Source of the DNA: Lachnospiraceae bacterium | GTDB lineage: Bacteria; Bacillota; Clostridia; Lachnospirales; Lachnospiraceae | DNA: 64,000 bases | NCBI GenBank assembly: GCA_017394885.1 | Contig: JAFPWO010000013.1 | Span: forward strand, 186,001 to 250,000 | Direction of reading: 5' to 3' | Part shown: piece after piece, positions 42,984 to 50,546 of the stretch | Numbering within the stretch: the stretch's first letter is position 1 | Layout: each line of letters begins with the position of its first letter | The notes under the pieces: model-generated | Databases searched by the model: none | The model's input: the letters and a program-made list of their open reading frames with translations, nothing else | Told to the model about the DNA's origin: nothing | Position numbers and translations under genes: made by a program

Positions 42984-43709
42984 TCAAAACAGCAGCAGGA
43001 TGCCGCTGACGATCATGAGCGAATAGATGACGATCTTCTGCTGCCTTTCACTGATCCTGCCCATGGCCTTGCGGCCCAGCCAGATGCCGGGCAGCGTCAT
43101 CGCCATGGCCAGCGCCGCAAGCAGGAGCACCCGCGGCGTGATCATCCCTTTGATCCCGCGGATCACGGAGTTGTAGGAATTCATAATAAAGAATATCCCC
43201 TGCATGGAGCCGATATATTCTTCCATATCCGCGGTGACCGAAAGGAACCAGATGACGAGGGGCGGCCCGCCGGTGGAAAACAATCCGCTCAGCAGGCCGG
43301 CGATCCCCCCGGCCGCGATCGCATTCGGCACGGTATTTTTCAGCCGGATCTTTCCGTTCAGAAATATAAAATACAGCCCCAGCCCGACCAGGCAGAGCCC
43401 GAGGATCACCCGGAGAATGCTCTCCCCGGCGGCCTTGGCCAGGGAAATGCACAGATAGCTGACGGGCAGGAAGCCGATGAGCGGGAGGAACGTCGTGGCA
43501 ATGCGGATCTTTCTGCGGTACCGCCAGCCGATGGCGAAGCTGTTGACGATCGACGTGAGTCCCACCATGACCGAGCATTCCACCGTGGAATGGAGCACAT
43601 GCGGCAGCATGGCCATGACTAAAATGCCAAAGCCGAAACCGCTCACCGTCTGCACCGCCGTCGCAAAACAGCAGCAGAGCGCACAGATGATCCATTGCAC
43701 CGCCGTCAT
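42984..43709 (-). CDS. TauE/SafE-family permease
   Basis: 241 residues with about eight membrane segments and duplicated halves. Motif SGFGFGILVMAMLP in the first half and GLLSGLFSTGGPPLVIWFL in the second are the family repeat signatures. Members move sulfite, sulfonates or other organic anions. It follows sufB on the same strand after a hairpin, so a link with sulfur supply is possible but not shown. GGGGGATAAAA before ATG. Confidence 0.88.
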   Translation of the reverse strand: MTAVQWIICALCCCFATAVQTVSGFGFGILVMAMLPHVLHSTVECSVMVGLTSIVNSFAIGWRYRRKIRIATTFLPLIGFLPVSYLCISLAKAAGESILRVILGLCLVGLGLYFIFLNGKIRLKNTVPNAIAAGGIAGLLSGLFSTGGPPLVIWFLSVTADMEEYIGSMQGIFFIMNSYNSVIRGIKGMITPRVLLLAALAMAMTLPGIWLGRKAMGRISERQQKIVIYSLMIVSGILLLF

Positions 43710-43727
43710 TTTTATCCCCCATAACGA

Positions 43728-43753
43728 GACAGCGGGGGATGGCCCCCACTGTC
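43728..43753. other. Hairpin between sufB and the TauE-like gene
   Basis: GACAG-x-GGGGG and CCCCC-x-CTGTC pair with one mismatch and a 4-nt loop. TTTT follows only on the plus side; on the coding strand there is no T-run, so termination of the suf message here is uncertain. Confidence 0.5.
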
Positions 43754-43761
43754 CCGTTTTC

Positions 43762-44688
43762 TTATTTCAGGAAACCGTTGATGATCTGCTCTTCCGCTTC
43801 CTGCTCGGTAAGCCCCAGCGTCATCAGCTTGATGATCTGGTCGCCCGCGATCTTGCCGATGGCCGCCTCATGGACCAGCGCGGCGTCCACGCTGTTGGCT
43901 TCAAGGCCCGGCACCGCGAGGATCCGGCCGTTGTCCATGATGATGGAGTCGCACTCGGTATGCCCGGAGCAGGCTGCGGAGCCGACCAGCTTCGCATCGA
44001 ATTTCTGGTAGGAATCATCGCGCGCCACCGAGCGGGACACGACGTCCGCGCTCGAGCCGTCCCCGTTTAATTCCACAACATAGGTACTGATGGCCCGCTG
44101 GCTGCCATGCGTCATCAGGCGCTCGCGCACCACGAGCTTCGCGCCGGCACTCAGCTTCGCCGTGGTGGTCCGTACGGTATCGTCCACGCCCTTGATCTGC
44201 ACCATCTCCATCTCGACGGTGCTGCCTTCTTCCTGATAGACCTCGGTCACGGGATTTAAAATGCGTTTGCCGCTGCCGTCGCCCGAGCCGTAGTGTTTCT
44301 CCACATATTTGATCTTCGCGTTTTTCCCCACGAAAAAGCGGTGGATGCCGTCATGCTGCGAGTCTTTGGGGCCGCAGTTGTCGATCCCGCAGCCGGCGAC
44401 GATGATCACGTCCGCATCTTCTCCGATGTGGAAATCATTATACACGACCTCGGTCAGGCCGCTCTGGGTCATCACCACCGGGATATGCACGCTTTCCTTC
44501 TTCGTGCCCGGCTTGATTCGGATATCCAGTCCGCTCCCGTTTTCCTTCGGGATGATCTCGATATTGGCCGTCGAAGCGCGGCCGGCGGAGGTTCCGTTGG
44601 AGCGGATGTTGTATGCTCCTTCCGGGACCTTGTGCAGATCCGCCACTTCGCGAAGCAGCCGCAGCTGAATCTCATCCAGTTTAACCAC
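43762..44688 (-). CDS. sufB: SufB/SufD-family Fe-S cluster scaffold (minimal SUF)
   Basis: 308 residues, shorter than the 470 of canonical SufB. The core beta-helix and C-terminus are kept: SGHTECDSIIMD with a Cys, and ALVHEAAIGKIAGDQI with the conserved His-Glu. GTG start with GGGAGG upstream, overlapping sufC by 8 nt. With SufC and no SufD, SufS or SufU here, it matches the two-gene minimal SUF arrangement found in anaerobes and archaea. It would assemble Fe-S clusters for proteins such as the fumarase, QueH and MutY in this window. Confidence 0.9.
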   Translation of the reverse strand: MVKLDEIQLRLLREVADLHKVPEGAYNIRSNGTSAGRASTANIEIIPKENGSGLDIRIKPGTKKESVHIPVVMTQSGLTEVVYNDFHIGEDADVIIVAGCGIDNCGPKDSQHDGIHRFFVGKNAKIKYVEKHYGSGDGSGKRILNPVTEVYQEEGSTVEMEMVQIKGVDDTVRTTTAKLSAGAKLVVRERLMTHGSQRAISTYVVELNGDGSSADVVSRSVARDDSYQKFDAKLVGSAACSGHTECDSIIMDNGRILAVPGLEANSVDAALVHEAAIGKIAGDQIIKLMTLGLTEQEAEEQIINGFLK

Positions 44689-45433
44689 GGGCCGCCTCCC
44701 TTTCTCCAGGCGCCATCCGGCAGGCTTTCATGGCCATCGTGGTCCCGATCAGCTTCGGGAGGATCTCGTCTCTGGAGCCCTGCCCCGTGACCTGCCCGTC
44801 TTTGATCACAATGATCTCATCGGCAATGCTTAAGATCCGTTCCTGATGGGATATGATCAGGATCGAGCCGCCCCGGATATTTTCGCGCATGCCTTCAAAG
44901 ACTTCGATCAGGTTCTGGAAGCTCCACAGATCGATCCCGGCTTCGGGCTCATCAAAGATCGAAAGCGCCGTGCCCCTGGCGAGGACCGTTGCGATCTCGA
45001 TGCGTTTTAATTCTCCGCCGGAAAGGCTGGCGTTCACCTCGCGGTTGATATAGTCCCGCGCGCAGAGGCCGACGGCCGAAAGATACTCGCAGGCGTCGAC
45101 CATTTTGGTATCTTTTCCTTTTGCCAGGCGGATCAGGTCAAAAACCTGGATGCCCTTAAAGCGGACCGGCTGCTGGAAGGCAAAGCCGATCCCGCGTCTG
45201 GCGCGGTCCGTGACGGACATCTCCGTGATGTCTTCCCCATTCAGGAGGATCCGGCCTTCCGTGGGCTTCTCGATGCCCGCGATCAGCCGGGCCAGGGTGG
45301 ACTTGCCGCCGCCGTTCGGCCCGGTGATCACGACCAGCTTCCCGTCCGGGACGGACAGGGAGACGTCACGGATGATCTCCTTATCGGAGCCCTCATCCTC
45401 CACCTGAAACGATATATGCTGCAGTTCGAGCAT
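44681..45433 (-). CDS. sufC: SUF system ATPase SufC
   Basis: 250 residues. ABC ATPase with Walker A GPNGGGKST (38-46), signature LSGGE, Walker B LSIFDEPEAGID and ISHQ switch; the DEPEAGID sequence is characteristic of SufC. It powers conformational change in the SufB scaffold. ATG with GAGGAGAG, 19 nt after the phosphofructokinase gene. Confidence 0.94.
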   Translation of the reverse strand: MLELQHISFQVEDEGSDKEIIRDVSLSVPDGKLVVITGPNGGGKSTLARLIAGIEKPTEGRILLNGEDITEMSVTDRARRGIGFAFQQPVRFKGIQVFDLIRLAKGKDTKMVDACEYLSAVGLCARDYINREVNASLSGGELKRIEIATVLARGTALSIFDEPEAGIDLWSFQNLIEVFEGMRENIRGGSILIISHQERILSIADEIIVIKDGQVTGQGSRDEILPKLIGTTMAMKACRMAPGEREAARG

Positions 45434-45452
45434 GAAATCTCTCCTCGATCGA

Positions 45453-46673
45453 TTATTTCAGCACCAGATGATACGGAATGCCGTTTACCATGATCGGCGG
45501 GTTTTCTCCCATAATCAGCGGGCGCGCATACTTGATGAATTCGTCCGAGATCCCGCTGCCGTCATCGGTGATCCACTCTAACGGCACGCAGCGTTCGACG
45601 TTCGAGATATAGTGCACGTCGCTTAATCCGATCGTGCAGACGTACGGGTCGCCGGACTCGCGGACCAGGGTCGCCATCAGGCCGTTCTGGCCGCTTAAGG
45701 CGGCTTCCACTGCCTTGCTGCCGGACGCGAAGGCTTCGTTCACATCGGTCAGGGAGCTGATGTGCGCGCAGCAGCGCTGCAGCGTGGAGAATTCGATCGG
45801 GCGGACCTTGCAGCCGAATTCGGCCGCGCAGTACTGGGTGAGATACGAAGCCGTGCCGCCCATCTGCTTGTGGCCGAAGGCGTCGACCGCCTTATCCGCG
45901 GAGGCATATTCGCAGATATAGGTGCCTTCCGCGTCATGGATGCCTTCGGAGACCGCAACGGTGATCGCGTTCTTCTTTTCCAGCAGCTGCGCGACCTTTT
46001 CGCGGAACTTCGAAAGGTCAAACGGCACTTCCGGCAGATAGATCAGATCCGGGCCCGTGCAGTCTTCCCCGCGGGAAAGCGCGGTCGCGGCGGTCAGCCA
46101 GCCGGCGTTGCGGCCCATGACTTCCAGGATGTACACGGTCTTGTTCTGGTACACGACCTGATCGCGGATGGATTCCTTGGTCATCGCCGCGATGAACTTG
46201 GCCGCGCTGCCGAAGCCGGGGGTGTGATCCGTTTCGGCCAGGTCGTTGTCGATGGTCTTCGGCGCGCCGACGAACTTGATATCGGAGCCGCTCGAAACCG
46301 CATAGTCGCTCAGCTTGCGGATGGTATCCATGGAATCGTTGCCGCCGATATAGATAAAGGCCTTGATCTCATACTTGTTCAGAAGGGCAAAGATCTGCTC
46401 GAACACTTCCGGCTTCTTCTCCGGATCCGGGAGCTTAAAGCGGCAGGAACCGAGGAAGGCCGCCGGGGTCTTCTTCAAGAGTTCCACCTGCGCCTGATCG
46501 GTCAGCACGGTGCCCAGGTCCACGATTTTTTCCTGCAGAAAGCCTTCGATCCCGTGACGCATGCCGTATACGATATCGGCGCCCATCTCTTTTGCCTTCA
46601 CATAGACGCCTGCCAGGGAACTGTTGATGACCGGCGAAGGGCCGCCGGACTGTCCTACGATAACATTCTTCAT
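45453..46673 (-). CDS. Pyrophosphate-type 6-phosphofructokinase
   Basis: 406 residues. GGNDSMDT (110-117) replaces the GGDGS of ATP enzymes, and Lys139 in PKTIDND replaces the Gly of ATP-dependent forms; this Lys is the known marker of PPi dependence. GFGSAAKFIA and MGRNAGWL are also present. It would interconvert fructose-6-phosphate and fructose-1,6-bisphosphate with pyrophosphate, reversibly, saving ATP. It has its own promoter and a GC hairpin (46687-46701) next to its GGAGGAGG site, and leads into sufC. Confidence 0.92.
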   Translation of the reverse strand: MKNVIVGQSGGPSPVINSSLAGVYVKAKEMGADIVYGMRHGIEGFLQEKIVDLGTVLTDQAQVELLKKTPAAFLGSCRFKLPDPEKKPEVFEQIFALLNKYEIKAFIYIGGNDSMDTIRKLSDYAVSSGSDIKFVGAPKTIDNDLAETDHTPGFGSAAKFIAAMTKESIRDQVVYQNKTVYILEVMGRNAGWLTAATALSRGEDCTGPDLIYLPEVPFDLSKFREKVAQLLEKKNAITVAVSEGIHDAEGTYICEYASADKAVDAFGHKQMGGTASYLTQYCAAEFGCKVRPIEFSTLQRCCAHISSLTDVNEAFASGSKAVEAALSGQNGLMATLVRESGDPYVCTIGLSDVHYISNVERCVPLEWITDDGSGISDEFIKYARPLIMGENPPIMVNGIPYHLVLK

Positions 46674-46736
46674 ATTCTCTCCTCCTCCGGCCCGGGGCCG
46701 GTTTTTCCTGATAAGGGTTGCTTAAAACCGCGAAAT

Positions 46737-46765
46737 ATTTTACCATCAAACCACGGTTTTGGCAA
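46737..46765 (-). promoter_or_regulatory. Promoter of the phosphofructokinase gene
   Basis: Minus strand TTGCCA (46765-46760), 17 nt, TAAAAT (46742-46737), about 65 nt before the start. Confidence 0.7.
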
Positions 46766-46775
46766 GGAATATATT

Positions 46776-46816
46776 CTGTCATCCTGCGCTGCGGGTCACT
46801 TCGCGCAGAATGACAG
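46776..46816. repeat. REP-like inverted repeat
   Basis: CTGTCATCCTGCGC (46776-46789) and GCGCAGAATGACAG (46803-46816) pair with one mismatch around a 13-nt loop. The GTCATnCTG...CAGnATGAC form resembles dispersed GTCATTCTGAGCG-type repeats of many bacteria. It sits between two divergent promoters, 7 nt before the -35 box of the DUF1858 gene. Confidence 0.55.
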
Positions 46817-46823
46817 GAGGCTC

Positions 46824-46852
46824 TTGACATTTCGTTTTCCTCACGTTATAGT
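46824..46852 (+). promoter_or_regulatory. Strong promoter of the DUF1858 gene
   Basis: Consensus TTGACA (46824-46829), 17 nt, TATAGT (46847-46852). Confidence 0.85.
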
Positions 46853-46882
46853 GTCTCTGCAATCAGCAAAGGAGGTATTGGC

Positions 46883-47092
46883 ATGGAAATCACAAAAGAT
46901 ACCGTCATCGGCGATCTGCTGATGGAGGATTATTCATACGCCGTCGTCCTGATGGGGTCCGGCATGCACTGCGTCGGCTGCCCCGCTTCCCAGATGGAGA
47001 CCATCGAGGAGGCCTGTGCCGTCCACGGTATGGACTGCGAGCAGGTCGTAAACGCACTGAAGGAATACAGCAGCGCGAAGGACGCGGAGTAA
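46883..47092 (+). CDS. DUF1858 domain protein
   Basis: 69 residues, the domain alone. KDTVIGDLLMEDYSYAVVLM, then GMHCVGCPAS with two Cys (30, 33), and a third Cys in GMDC, are the family marks. Such domains bind or sense redox or small ligands and occur with hybrid-cluster and sulfur proteins; role unknown. AAAGGAGG upstream, consensus promoter and perfect terminator make it a compact, probably well-expressed single gene. Confidence 0.9.
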   Translation: MEITKDTVIGDLLMEDYSYAVVLMGSGMHCVGCPASQMETIEEACAVHGMDCEQVVNALKEYSSAKDAE

Positions 47093-47110
47093 GAGAAACC
47101 ATTACAGCAA

Positions 47111-47145
47111 AGAACGCTTTCCGAAACGGAAAGCGTTCTTTTTTC
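47111..47145. terminator. Terminator between DUF1858 and hutD
   Basis: Perfect 13-bp stem AGAACGCTTTCCG with complement, AAA loop, and T-run after it. Confidence 0.92.
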
Positions 47146-47164
47146 CTGCCGCGATCATCGGATC

Positions 47165-47755
47165 CTACTCTTCTTTTTCCGGCCGGATCTGCGCCGCCAT
47201 CGCGCGGCCGCCGTCTGCAAAATGTAAAGTGAGGGGTGCGATCTCTGTTTTATCCAGCTGCAGCGCTTCCCCCGCCTTGAGAAAAACGCTTTCTTCTCCC
47301 GTTTCCACAGCTACATTGCCTTCCGTACAGTACACGATGAGGGTATCTGTCCGCGCTTCCGGGATCAGGACCTCCTGCCCGGCTTCTCCGTTTCCGAGTG
47401 CACGGATCACACCCCCGCAGCGGCCCTTTCGCAGCATCAGGTTAAAATCCGTGCAGCGGCCCCGGGAGCGGGTATCGTCCGCCCCGTCAAAAGAATGTAC
47501 ATCATACGGCTTCAGGGTAATTTCTTCCCCGCCGTTATGGGTCAGGATCATTTCCCCGCTTACCGGCGCGATCCAGCGCTCATAGTCCGGCAGCGCGGTA
47601 AAGTCCGACTCTTCCAGCTCGACCGTGGCGGAGCTCAGGCGCCACAGAAAGTCCCGGTCCGCGTACCGTGCCCCCTCCGGCGCGATCGCGATCTGGACGG
47701 TCTTGCCGCCGGACCAGTTGCTGATGATATACGCTTCCTGCGTCAGATGCTTCAT
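47165..47755 (-). CDS. hutD: HutD/Ves family protein
   Basis: 196 residues, cupin-like. The pattern DFLWRLSSATVELEESDFTALPDYERWI shortened: LWRLSSATVE...YERWI, and LTHNGGEEITLKPYDVHSFDG, is that of HutD, a small protein found in histidine-use operons and proposed to limit pathway flux. It starts 5 nt after ftcD; no clear ribosome site, so coupling is likely. No hutH, hutU or hutI is in the window. Confidence 0.82.
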   Translation of the reverse strand: MKHLTQEAYIISNWSGGKTVQIAIAPEGARYADRDFLWRLSSATVELEESDFTALPDYERWIAPVSGEMILTHNGGEEITLKPYDVHSFDGADDTRSRGRCTDFNLMLRKGRCGGVIRALGNGEAGQEVLIPEARTDTLIVYCTEGNVAVETGEESVFLKAGEALQLDKTEIAPLTLHFADGGRAMAAQIRPEKEE

Positions 47756-47760
47756 GGCAT

Positions 47761-48675
47761 TTACTGCATCATATCGATGATGTGATATTCCATGATCTGG
47801 TTCTTGCAGTCGAAGTTTTCCAGCTTCAGGTAGAATTCGGCGCAGTCCAGCATGGATTTGGCCGGCGCCAGCCCGACCAGCTCGCAGCCCACGACATGCG
47901 TCCCGTAGCGCTCCGCCAACGATTTGATCATCTCGTAGACCACGTAGATGGGGGTATCGTCACAGTTGACCATATTCATGGAGACCTGCGCGATGCCGCG
48001 GTCCTCCAGCATGAAGCCCATGGCCTTGCAGCTGCGGAAGCCCCCGGACGAAGCCCGGATGACCTTCGAGATCTTCTTGGCGACCTGGACGTCGGAAGTG
48101 GCCAGATTGACGTTGAAGGCGACCAGCGGCGGACGCGCGCCGATCGCGGTGATGCCGGCGGTCGGGTGGATCTTTCTCTCCCCGAAATCCGGTTCCCATT
48201 CCGGCTGCAGGAGTTTTTCGGGCATGCCTTCGAACTGCCCCGCGCGGCAGGTGGCCAGGTTCCGCCTCTCCGGGCGGGTCGCGGAATCTTCATACAGGAA
48301 GGAAGGGATCATCAGTTCATCCCAGATCCGCTGCCCCAGGCGTTTTGTCAGTTCCACGCATTCTTCCACGGTCACGCCCATGGTCGGAACGAAGGGAATC
48401 ACGTCAGTCGCCCCCATGCGGGAATGCTCGCCAACATGCTTGTTCATATCGATCAGCTCCGCAGCCTTCTTTGTCAGCTGAAAAGCGGCTTCCTCCATCG
48501 CCTCGGGCGTACCGAGCAGCGTGAACACGCTGCGGTTATGATTGCCGTCCGTCTGCGCATCAAAAAGGATGCAGCCGGGCACGCTGTTCGCGGTTTCCAC
48601 CAACGCGTTGTAACCGGCTTCATCCTTTTCGCGGCTGAGGCTGAAATTAGGGATGCACTCGACAAGTCTTGCCAT
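47761..48675 (-). CDS. ftcD: Glutamate formimidoyltransferase
   Basis: 304 residues from ATG 48675 (AGGAGG upstream). VECIPNFSLSREK at the start, DGNHNRSVFTLLG, and HSRMGATDVIPFVP are the conserved folate and formimino-substrate segments. It moves the formimino group of formiminoglutamate to tetrahydrofolate, the end of histidine breakdown. The single-domain form lacks the cyclodeaminase. Paired with hutD, behind dnaB. Confidence 0.94.
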   Translation of the reverse strand: MARLVECIPNFSLSREKDEAGYNALVETANSVPGCILFDAQTDGNHNRSVFTLLGTPEAMEEAAFQLTKKAAELIDMNKHVGEHSRMGATDVIPFVPTMGVTVEECVELTKRLGQRIWDELMIPSFLYEDSATRPERRNLATCRAGQFEGMPEKLLQPEWEPDFGERKIHPTAGITAIGARPPLVAFNVNLATSDVQVAKKISKVIRASSGGFRSCKAMGFMLEDRGIAQVSMNMVNCDDTPIYVVYEMIKSLAERYGTHVVGCELVGLAPAKSMLDCAEFYLKLENFDCKNQIMEYHIIDMMQ

Positions 48676-48707
48676 CAATCGTTTCCTCCTGCCAGAATAT
48701 GATATTT

Positions 48708-50063
48708 TTACTGTCCGTCTCTCGGTTTTTCCAGGTTCGCAAACTTGCCGTACTGCGGCAGCCAGGCCACCTCCACGGTCCCGACGGGGCCGTTTCTCTG
48801 TTTGGCCACGATCAGCTCCGCAACGTTCTTTGCGCTGCTGTCTTTATTGTAGTACTCGTCGCGGTAGATAAACATGACGACGTCCGCGTCCTGCTCGATG
48901 GCGCCGGATTCACGCAGGTCACTCAAGACCGGGCGGTGATCCGTGCGCTGCTCGGGACCGCGCGAGAGCTGTGAAAGCGCGATCACCGGGGCGTTCATTT
49001 CCCGGGCCAGGGCCTTGAGCGAGCGGGAGATCTCGGAGATCTCCTGCTGGCGGTTGTCATTGCCGCGGCGCCCGGAGCCGCTCATCAGCTGCAGATAGTC
49101 GATGATGATCAGGTCCAGCGGATGATCCAGCTTGTATTTGCGGCATTTGCTGCGCATCTCCGCTACGGAGATGCCCGGCGTATCGTCGATGATCAGTTTG
49201 GACTTGCCGACCAGATCGGCGCTTTCCATCAGCATATCCCAGTCGTGGTCCGAAAGCTGGCCGGTCCGCACGTTCTGCGCGTCCACATAGGAATTCATGG
49301 AGAGCAGACGGTTGACCAGCGCCTCGCTCGGCATTTCCAGCGAGAAGATCGCGGCGCCGTAGTTGTTCTTCAGCACGACGTTCTGCAGGATATTCAGCAC
49401 CAGGGCGGTCTTGCCCATGGACGGTCTTGCCGCAAGCAGGATCAGCTCCGCCGGGTGGAGCCCTGTCAGCATCAGATCCAGGTCCTTAAAGCCGGTCGGG
49501 ATCCCCGTGACGGGATTCTTGGTCATCGACGCCTGGTAGATCTTCTCCACCGCATTTAAGGTGATCTCGGAGATCGGCCTGAATTCCACGTTTTTCTGCA
49601 GGCTCAGCACGTCGAAGATCTTCTTTTCACTGTCCGCCAGGATCGTCTCCAGCCTGTCTTTCCCCGCGTAGCATTCGTTGGCGATATCCTCGCCGGCATG
49701 GATCAGCTGCCGGAGCACCGACTTTTCGTAAACGATCTCCGCATAGTATTTGGCATTGGTCAGGATGGGGACCGCCGCGACCAGATCACCCAGGTATTCC
49801 AGACTGCTGACCTCCGGCGGCACGTTCTTCTGCGTGAGCCGTTCCTTCAGGTTCAGCACGTCCACCGGACGGTTCTCATTGTAAATCTCCACGATGGTAT
49901 CAAAAATGATCCCGTACTGGCGGTGATAAAAATCATCCCCGCTGATCAGGCTGTCCATCGTCGGGATGCATTCATTGTCCAGCATCATACAGCCGATCAC
50001 GGTCTGTTCGGCTTCGATGCTCTGCGGCTGCACCCGCTTGATCTGGTTTTCTTCCATAGCCAT
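48708..50063 (-). CDS. dnaB: Replicative DNA helicase DnaB
   Basis: 451 residues from ATG 50063 (GGTGAAA five nt upstream; TTG 50075 or ATG 50057 are possible). The N-terminal primase-binding domain begins at QSIEAEQTVIGCMMLD; the RecA-like core has AARPSMGKTALVLNI, DLIIIDYLQLM and SDLRESGAIEQDADVVMFI. It unwinds DNA at the replication fork and recruits DnaG. Third in gdpP-rplI-dnaB, a conserved Bacillota order. Confidence 0.97.
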   Translation of the reverse strand: MAMEENQIKRVQPQSIEAEQTVIGCMMLDNECIPTMDSLISGDDFYHRQYGIIFDTIVEIYNENRPVDVLNLKERLTQKNVPPEVSSLEYLGDLVAAVPILTNAKYYAEIVYEKSVLRQLIHAGEDIANECYAGKDRLETILADSEKKIFDVLSLQKNVEFRPISEITLNAVEKIYQASMTKNPVTGIPTGFKDLDLMLTGLHPAELILLAARPSMGKTALVLNILQNVVLKNNYGAAIFSLEMPSEALVNRLLSMNSYVDAQNVRTGQLSDHDWDMLMESADLVGKSKLIIDDTPGISVAEMRSKCRKYKLDHPLDLIIIDYLQLMSGSGRRGNDNRQQEISEISRSLKALAREMNAPVIALSQLSRGPEQRTDHRPVLSDLRESGAIEQDADVVMFIYRDEYYNKDSSAKNVAELIVAKQRNGPVGTVEVAWLPQYGKFANLEKPRDGQ

Positions 50064-50096
50064 CGGTTTCACCAACGGATCTGCGATCCGCGCCTT

Positions 50097-50546
50097 TTAC
50101 GATAATTCTTTGATCTCCACCGCCAGCTTCGCGGTCACATCCTTGTGGAGCTTGATCTCCACTTCCTTTTCTCCCAACGTTTTGATCGGTTCGGACAGGA
50201 CGATCTTCTTTTTGTCGAGCTCCAGGCCGCACTGATCCTTTAAGGCGTCCGCGATTTCCTTGGACGAGACCGCGCCGAACAACTTCCCGCTGCCGCCGAC
50301 CTTGACCGGGATCGAGACCTTCATGGTCTTGAGTTCCTCTGCCTGCTGCCGGGCGGCTTCCAGCTGCTCTGCGGCCAGGCGGGCCGCCGCCGCCTTCTGC
50401 TGCTTCAGTACATTCAGATTATTTTTGGTGGCTTCCACCGCCAGTTTTTTCGGAAACAGGAAATTCCGGGCATAGCCGTCATTGACGTCCACGACCGCAT
50501 CCTTTTTCCCCAGCGATTTCAAATCCTGCAATAAAACGACTTTCAT
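50097..50546 (-). CDS. rplI: 50S ribosomal protein L9
   Basis: 149 residues. MKVVLLQDLKSLGKKDAVVDV and GYARNFLFPKKLAV define the N-terminal domain, a Gln/Ala/Glu-rich connecting helix follows, then the C-terminal domain GKLFGAVSSKEIADAL. The ATG overlaps the gdpP stop codon. Structural protein bL9. Confidence 0.98.
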   Translation of the reverse strand: MKVVLLQDLKSLGKKDAVVDVNDGYARNFLFPKKLAVEATKNNLNVLKQQKAAAARLAAEQLEAARQQAEELKTMKVSIPVKVGGSGKLFGAVSSKEIADALKDQCGLELDKKKIVLSEPIKTLGEKEVEIKLHKDVTAKLAVEIKELS

